Assembly (NCBI GenBank): GCA_002315625.1
Contig: DCHH01000128.1
Location: 342-19,278, forward strand
From: Bacteroidales bacterium UBA1757
GTDB taxonomy: Bacteria; Bacteroidota; Bacteroidia; Bacteroidales; UBA1402
Length of the DNA stretch: 18,937 nucleotides
Reading direction: 5' to 3'
Below the pieces are notes generated by a model. The model saw only the letters and a list, made by a program, of their open reading frames with translations. It had not been told where the DNA came from and did no database searches. Shown in pieces: positions 15,595-18,937 of the stretch (its first letter is position 1; each line of letters begins with the position of its first letter). The position numbers and the translations under genes were made by a program.

Positions 15595-15915
15595 ATGAAG
15601 GAAACAAAAGACCCGCTGGAATACGACGACGAAGAGGCCATCGCGTTCATACGCAACCAGGTTCCCCAGGAGATGAAGAGCAAGCTCTCAGACGACGACT
15701 GCTATCTGCTGCTCGACACCATCTACGACTACTACGAAAAGAAAGGCTATCTCAAGGACGACGATGACATGGTCGAAATCGACATCGACGACCTTTCCAA
15801 GTATGTCTATCAGAACACCCGTAAGGATAATATCGATCTCACAGTAGAGGAAGTAGGCTTCTTCGTAGATGCCGAAATCTCCTATTGCGACTCCCTGGGT
15901 ATCTTCGACGACTGA
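15595..15915 (+). CDS. Small acidic conserved-type hypothetical protein
   Basis: This 106-residue protein is very acidic (runs such as YDDEEA, SDDDC, DDDDM and EIDIDD) and predicted mostly helical. I do not recognise a named domain, although the order DPLEYDDEEAIAFIRNQVP ... YLLLDTIYDYYEKKGYL looks like a conserved Bacteroidetes hypothetical. It starts 11 bp after recA and has no promoter or terminator between, so it is almost certainly co-transcribed with recA. Its stop lies 3 bp from the stop of the convergent porin gene. Confidence 0.8.
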   Translation: MKETKDPLEYDDEEAIAFIRNQVPQEMKSKLSDDDCYLLLDTIYDYYEKKGYLKDDDDMVEIDIDDLSKYVYQNTRKDNIDLTVEEVGFFVDAEISYCDSLGIFDD

Positions 15916-15918
15916 TTG

Positions 15919-17232
15919 TCAGAAGTCGTAGCGCAGATAGACGTAAGAACGGATGTTGGTGTAGGTCTTGCCGGCGAGGTCTGTTTTACGGCCAAAAATA
16001 CACTCGGCACCAACGGTTCCGTAACTGAAGATTTTCCGCATGTAGTTGATTGCTGCCGAATGGGCCCAGTCAACTGCATCCGGAATTTCACGTACCTCGT
16101 GGCCACTGACATTGACGTGTGAATACATAATGTCAATGGTGTTGAGGCCGAATTTGGCCTGATATCCGACAGAGCCTCCCAGGACATTGGGAACACCGAC
16201 ACAGTATTGGTCTTTAGGCTTGTCGAAGTCATCTGCACTCATGATTGCGTTCAGTCCTTTCTTTCGAAGGACTCTGCAATAGTCGCCCATTCCATGAGTC
16301 CAGATGCCTTGGGCATAAATCTTATGCGACTGACGTTCAGTCTTGTAGAAAGCATAGTTACCGCTGAGTTGAAATGCGTATATCATTTCGCCCCGGAAAG
16401 CGTCCGCTTCATCATAGTAGTTCTGGAAACTGGAATTGACTCCGGCATAGAGATGCAGTTGCTTTGTGGTGTAAAACCAGTTGGCTGTCACGTCAGGAAC
16501 TAATGAGGCTACCGGATATATATCTGATGTTGCATACGCTCTGGAGAAACTCCAAACCGTAGTGCCCTGAGGGAATTCCAAACCGCCCTGAATACGCATG
16601 CCGTTTTTGAATCTGTGAGAATAGGAAATCTGTGGGATTTGTCTTCCTCCCGTATTGCTCAGGACTGCATCTGCATCTATAAAGTCGAGTGACTCGTCGT
16701 CGTTAAAACCCGTGTTCGCCATTCCTACCCTGAGTCCAAAGGCGTCCAGATATGCATACTGAATCTTAAGGGCACCATCTACACCGGAAAAGTTGGCGTT
16801 GATGAAGGCATCGATGACGCCATACTTGGTGAGGCCCAGCACCTTAAATGAAATGTTTGTGGATGTCAGGTCGAAATCGACAACGTCATTGCCATTATCG
16901 TGTGAAACGTCTTCTTTATTCATAGTGAAGGCATCGCCACGGTATCCGTCGTAATCATAGAAGAGTTTGGCCCCTACCGAGCCGCCCACACCGAACACAT
17001 AATTGCCCGTGCGGTCCTTGATTAGGAAGCGGGGTACTCGCGGGTCCTCGAAGTGTTTACTGGAGGTCTCATGAAGGTATTGTTGAATCAGCTCTGGAAG
17101 GCTGTCTGTTTTCACAATAGCAAGTCCGGACTGTTTCTTCCCGGTTTTATTCTGAGCAAATGAAACTGAAGGAAGAGACATGACCAAGGAGGCTACGACT
17201 ATCATTCGGGCTATATTAATAAGGTGTTTCAT
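15919..17232 (-). CDS. Porin-like outer-membrane beta-barrel protein
   Basis: This 437-residue protein has a signal peptide (MKHLINIARMIVVASLVMSL, cleavage near SFA-Q at 26). The mature N-terminus holds a short Lys/Ser-rich linker and helix, then repeated amphipathic strands from about residue 72 (VFGVGGSVGAKLFYDYDG, DFDLTSTNISFKVLG, GVIDAFINANFSG and others), ending with the strand SYVLYLRYDF and a terminal phenylalanine recognised by the BAM complex. The layout resembles 16-strand general or phosphate-selective (OprO/P-like) and DcaP-type porins; substrate specificity cannot be told. It is monocistronic and convergent with the recA unit. Confidence 0.8.
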   Translation of the reverse strand: MKHLINIARMIVVASLVMSLPSVSFAQNKTGKKQSGLAIVKTDSLPELIQQYLHETSSKHFEDPRVPRFLIKDRTGNYVFGVGGSVGAKLFYDYDGYRGDAFTMNKEDVSHDNGNDVVDFDLTSTNISFKVLGLTKYGVIDAFINANFSGVDGALKIQYAYLDAFGLRVGMANTGFNDDESLDFIDADAVLSNTGGRQIPQISYSHRFKNGMRIQGGLEFPQGTTVWSFSRAYATSDIYPVASLVPDVTANWFYTTKQLHLYAGVNSSFQNYYDEADAFRGEMIYAFQLSGNYAFYKTERQSHKIYAQGIWTHGMGDYCRVLRKKGLNAIMSADDFDKPKDQYCVGVPNVLGGSVGYQAKFGLNTIDIMYSHVNVSGHEVREIPDAVDWAHSAAINYMRKIFSYGTVGAECIFGRKTDLAGKTYTNIRSYVYLRYDF

Positions 17233-17263
17233 GCTATGTTTTTTCGCAAGTTGATAATTAGTG

Positions 17264-17295
17264 CGAAGGTATTCATTATTTTGAAAATATCTAAA
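17264..17295 (-). promoter_or_regulatory. Possible promoter of the porin gene
   Basis: On the minus strand, TTTA (17292-17295), 20 bp, then TACCTTCG (17264-17271) differs from consensus at one base in each box. The spacing is right and it lies 31 bp before the start codon. Confidence 0.35.
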
Positions 17296-17350
17296 CAGTC
17301 CACTCGTTTACAAAATTCACAGGCCACTGGGAAAAATATTCACGAATAGT

Positions 17351-17381
17351 TTTGCAAATCAAATACGATTTACTACTTTTG
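17351..17381 (+). promoter_or_regulatory. Promoter of rpsP
   Basis: TTTG (17351-17354), 19 bp, then TACTTTTG (17374-17381) matches the Bacteroidetes promoter consensus exactly. The start site would be near 17388, about 30 nt before the start codon. Confidence 0.8.
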
Positions 17382-17417
17382 CGCCCGCTAATGCAAAACA
17401 ACTAAATTCATTAAACA

Positions 17418-18002
17418 ATGGCAACAAAACTCAGACTGCAAAGACATGGCCGTAAGAACTATGCTTTCTACTACATTGTCGCAGCCGACAGCAGGGCACC
17501 ACGAGATGGTAGATTTATTGAAAGAATTGGTTCGTTCAATCCGAACACAAATCCTGCTACAATAGATTTGAATTTCGAGCGTGCTTTGTATTGGCTCCAG
17601 TGTGGTGCACAACCCACCGACACCGTTCGTTACATCCTTTCCCGCGAAGGCGTTCTCCTGAAGAAGCACTTGCTGGGTGGTGTAAAGAAGAATGCATTTG
17701 ACGAAGCCGAAGCTGAAAAGCGCTTCGCCGCCTGGAAACAGGGCAAGGATGCAGCTATCAACAACGTAATCGTAAAGGCTAAGGACGCCCAGCGCGCAAT
17801 CGACAAGGAGCGCAAGGCCGCCGAAGAAGCCGTAAACAAGAAGAAAGCCGAAGCTCTGGCCGAGAAGATCGCCGCCAAGAAGGCTGAAGAAGAGGCAAAA
17901 GCCGCCGCCGAAGCCGCCGAAGCCGCTGCTGCTGAAGCTGCCGCCCAGGCAACCGAAGCTCCTGCAGCCGAAGCTCCCGCAGAGACTCCTGCCGCCGAGT
18001 AA
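17418..18002 (+). CDS. rpsP: 30S ribosomal protein S16 with long Ala/Glu/Lys C-terminal extension
   Basis: Residues 1 to about 85 are S16: MATKLRLQRHGRKNYAFYYI, then VAADSRAPRDGRFIERIGSFNP and the late segment PTDTVRYILSREGVLLKKHLL. S16 binds 16S rRNA and is needed for 30S assembly. The total of 194 residues far exceeds the 82 of E. coli. The added part is a charged helical region (about 95-150) followed by a low-complexity Ala/Glu/Pro tail. Long S16 tails are known in Bacteroidetes. It is read from a strong promoter, and tRNA-Ser follows 66 bp downstream. Confidence 0.97.
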   Translation: MATKLRLQRHGRKNYAFYYIVAADSRAPRDGRFIERIGSFNPNTNPATIDLNFERALYWLQCGAQPTDTVRYILSREGVLLKKHLLGGVKKNAFDEAEAEKRFAAWKQGKDAAINNVIVKAKDAQRAIDKERKAAEEAVNKKKAEALAEKIAAKKAEEEAKAAAEAAEAAAAEAAAQATEAPAAEAPAETPAAE

Positions 18003-18028
18003 TTCTTCACAAGCCCAAAAGGCTTCAT

Positions 18029-18063
18029 AAAAAAAACAACTGCCGAAGTCAGCCCTTCGGCAG
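18029..18063 (-). terminator. Strong hairpin between rpsP and tRNA-Ser, terminator in the minus direction
   Basis: CTGCCGAAG (18040-18048) pairs perfectly with CTTCGGCAG (18055-18063), loop TCAGCC. On the minus strand it is followed by TTG and then T-rich sequence, since eight A precede it on the plus strand (18029-18036). There is no T-run in the plus direction. A smaller AAGCC / GGCTT hairpin (18011-18025) follows the rpsP stop. Confidence 0.6.
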
Positions 18064-18068
18064 CACAA

Positions 18069-18153
18069 GGAGGGATGGCTGAGTGGTCGATAGCGGCGGT
18101 CTTGAAAACCGTTGAACGGCAACGTTCCGGGGGTTCGAATCCCTCTTCCTCCG
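18069..18153 (+). tRNA. tRNA-Ser (anticodon UGA)
   Basis: This is an 85-nt class II tRNA. The acceptor stem is GGAGGGA (18069-18075) with TTCCTCC (18146-18152), discriminator G at 18153 and no encoded CCA. The anticodon loop CTTGAAA places TGA at 18103-18105. The long variable arm contains the GAACG / CGTTC stem typical of serine tRNAs. The T arm is GGGGG-TTCGAAT-CCCTC. It reads UCA/UCG-type serine codons. Confidence 0.97.
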
Positions 18154-18154
18154 C

Positions 18155-18284
18155 AACCCTTTGAAGGACAGCACCTTGTGCTGTCCTTCATTGCATCCGC
18201 TCCTGTCGTGTAAGCTTGCTTACAAACGACAGGAGCGGATGCAATGAAAAGGTCAACGTCGCAGACGTTGACCTTCAAAGGGTT
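18155..18284. repeat. 130-nt perfect cloverleaf palindrome directly after tRNA-Ser
   Basis: A 9-bp closing stem (AACCCTTTG / CAAAGGGTT) encloses three perfect hairpins. Arm 1 is 11 bp (AAGGACAGCAC / GTGCTGTCCTT, loop CTT). Arm 2 is 21 bp (18189-18209 with 18226-18246) plus a 6-bp tip, GTAAGC / GCTTAC. Arm 3 is 12 bp (AAGGTCAACGTC / GACGTTGACCTT, loop GCA). Only a few bases are unpaired. The bases of arms 1 and 3 share AAGG/CCTT with a possible extension of the closing stem, so the junction could branch-migrate. Both DNA strands could fold it. There is no T-run and no ORF of note. Confidence 0.9.
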
Positions 18285-18309
18285 GACCGCGGTGCCGCCG
18301 GCAGGCCCA

Positions 18310-18335
18310 GGGATGCCGGCCAAAGCCGGAATCCC
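18310..18335. repeat. REP-like hairpin
   Basis: GGGATGCCGGC and GCCGGAATCCC pair with a single mismatch around a CAAA loop. An overlapping alternative pairs GCCGGCA (18297-18303) with TGCCGGC (18314-18320). The motif AAAGCCGGAATC recurs at 18443-18454. GC content and shape resemble repetitive extragenic palindromes. Confidence 0.6.
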
Positions 18336-18360
18336 ATTCCACCACAACAGCATAGCGACC

Positions 18361-18443
18361 GCGACGAGCGAAGCAAGTCGCCCACCAAAGCGACGAGCGA
18401 AGCAAGTCGCCCACCAAAGCGACGAGCGAAGCAAGTCGCCCAA
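18361..18443. repeat. Tandem array of 29-bp hairpin units (two full, one partial)
   Basis: Units at 18361-18389 and 18390-18418 are identical. The third (18419-18443) matches up to its spacer and then departs. Each unit is a 21-nt hairpin, GCGAC...GTCGC with inner GC/GC pairs and a G-A/A-A internal loop, plus an 8-nt spacer, CCACCAAA. Confidence 0.92.
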
Positions 18444-18468
18444 AAGCCGGAATCGCTCCCTCCGCAAA

Positions 18469-18597
18469 GTGAGACACATCAAGAGACCCCAACAACACCC
18501 ATGACGATAACAAGTGTGTCTGACCTCCCTTATTTGGGCCGGTCAGACACAACCGGCCTACCCCGAGATGATCCAAGAAACGACGGATGTGTCTCAC
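18469..18597. repeat. 129-nt nested palindrome
   Basis: The outer arms GTGAGACACATC (18469-18480) and GATGTGTCTCAC (18586-18597) are perfect 12-bp complements. Inside, TGTGTCTGACC (18515-18525) pairs with GGTCAGACACA (18541-18551), with CCC/GGG extending the stem into the loop. A competing hairpin is GGCCGG (18537-18542) with CCGGCC (18553-18558). The inner and outer arms resemble each other in sequence. Confidence 0.85.
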
Positions 18598-18719
18598 ACT
18601 TACACATCGGCGGGTAATGTACTGATCACGAAAAGCAGACACAGAAAACAAACACTTCAGATACTCATTACCAAAAAATCAAATAGAATGACTGTATTTT
18701 GTACAATCAAGGGAAATCC

Positions 18720-18751
18720 TTTGCTTTTTCAAAAGAAAGGCAATACCTTTG
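18720..18751 (+). promoter_or_regulatory. Promoter of the SatD-like gene
   Basis: TTTG (18720-18723), 20 bp, then TACCTTTG (18744-18751) is an exact sigma-ABfr promoter. It leaves a leader of about 90 nt that contains an imperfect hairpin, GCAAT-T-TGAG / CTCA-ATTGC (18783-18805). Confidence 0.75.
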
Positions 18752-18848
18752 CTGAAAAATTCAGCGACCTCCTTCGCACCTTGGCAATTTGAGCGAGCTC
18801 AATTGCACTCGGTTTGGCGTCGGTTGTCATCGATAAAATACAACTATT

Positions 18849-18937
18849 ATGATAAAAGGTGTAATTACAGGAGATTTGGTTAACTCCACAAAGATTGCCA
18901 CTGAATGGAGGCAATCTGTCGTAGATGCATTGAATAC
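18849..18937 (+). CDS. SatD-like protein, N-terminal fragment (cut by window end)
   Basis: The window ends 29 codons into this gene. The visible N-terminus reads MIKGVITGDLVNSTKIATEW followed by RQSVVDALN. A hydrophobic strand ending in GDLVNS and then a helix resembles the start of SatD-family proteins (GDIIxS motif), which are small proteins of uncertain biochemical role. Class III nucleotide cyclases have a similar GDxVxST pattern, so the family call is tentative. The coding start is supported by the upstream promoter and the absence of stops. Confidence 0.6.
   Translation, partial: MIKGVITGDLVNSTKIATEWRQSVVDALN

Larger units (their letters stand above)
18154..18719. other. Non-coding palindrome-dense block between tRNA-Ser and the SatD-like gene
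   Basis: This stretch has no credible gene. Open frames crossing it have repeat-derived, low-complexity or hydropathically odd translations and no start context. Up to about 18600 it is packed with the palindromic elements listed separately. From 18600 to 18719 the base composition falls to A/T-rich ordinary intergenic sequence in which I see nothing specific. Confidence 0.8.

Noticed and set aside
18155..18284. A second tRNA or tRNA-like gene
   Set aside because: Although cloverleaf-shaped, the arms are far longer than tRNA arms, the T-loop and anticodon-loop signatures are absent, and the loops are only 2-3 nt.
18155..18284. Ordinary Rho-independent terminator of tRNA-Ser
   Set aside because: No T-run follows any of the arms in the plus direction, and the multi-arm closed structure exceeds what a terminator needs. 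RNA ends could still change this view.
18361..18443. CRISPR array
   Set aside because: The 29-bp units are directly adjacent, with a constant 8-nt part instead of unique spacers, and no cas genes are present.
17388..18482. 364-codon open frame on the minus strand
   Set aside because: It runs antisense through rpsP and tRNA-Ser and through the palindromes. Its translation is Gly/Phe/Ser-rich shadow of the S16 tail and has no domain; rpsP and the tRNA are unmistakable on the other strand.

Overview
This window looks like a chromosomal segment from a Bacteroidales bacterium (Bacteroidaceae, Prevotellaceae or a relative; I cannot resolve the genus). Four lines of evidence support this. Promoters fit the Bacteroidetes sigma-ABfr pattern (TTTG, 19-20 bp, TAnnTTTG). 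Several gene families are largely Bacteroidetes-specific (DUF4301, the PUR-type protein, DUF5606, the long NusB form). RecR, RecA and S16 are of Bacteroidetes type, and Shine-Dalgarno signals are mostly weak. Most of the window is ordinary core genome. The unusual part is the last ~0.8 kb.

Layout, left to right. Minus strand, 105-6537: a small outer-membrane beta-barrel protein with its own terminator; a tight PAP2 phosphatase / nadC / kinase-DUF4301 fusion group read from a promoter just upstream of the fusion gene; and engB overlapping a sodium:solute symporter. Plus strand, 6657-8487: recR, a four-helix membrane protein, then a GNAT acetyltransferase separated from it by three tandem 29-bp repeats. 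Minus strand, 8495-10614: an Hsp15-like S4 protein, pth and rplY (translation quality-control functions), then a PUR-type nucleic-acid-binding protein. Plus strand, 10937-15915: nusB, yajC, a YbbR-domain protein, coaE and a DUF5606 protein form a likely operon closed by a strong terminator, followed by recA with its own promoter and a small acidic protein. Minus strand, 15919-17232: a porin-like outer-membrane protein converging on the recA unit. Plus strand, 17418-18153: rpsP (S16 with a long Ala/Glu tail) and tRNA-Ser(UGA). At the right edge, a SatD-like gene begins and runs out of the window.

Non-coding region of interest. Immediately 3' of tRNA-Ser, 18155-18640 has no credible gene but is almost entirely palindromic. 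It holds a 130-nt perfect cloverleaf/four-way-junction palindrome (18155-18284), a REP-like hairpin (18310-18335), three tandem 29-bp hairpin units (18361-18443), and a second nested palindrome of 129 nt (18469-18597). A 9-bp copy of the tRNA 3' end recurs at 18459-18467. I interpret this as a composite palindromic or non-autonomous mobile element lodged at a tRNA gene. Its function and mobility are unproven. Smaller oddities are the 29-bp repeats carrying synonymous copies of a protein C-terminus (7870-7956), a duplicated promoter -7 box (4485-4522), and a terminator-like leader before the PUR gene.

All calls come from reading the sequence and recognising families by eye. No database search was run.
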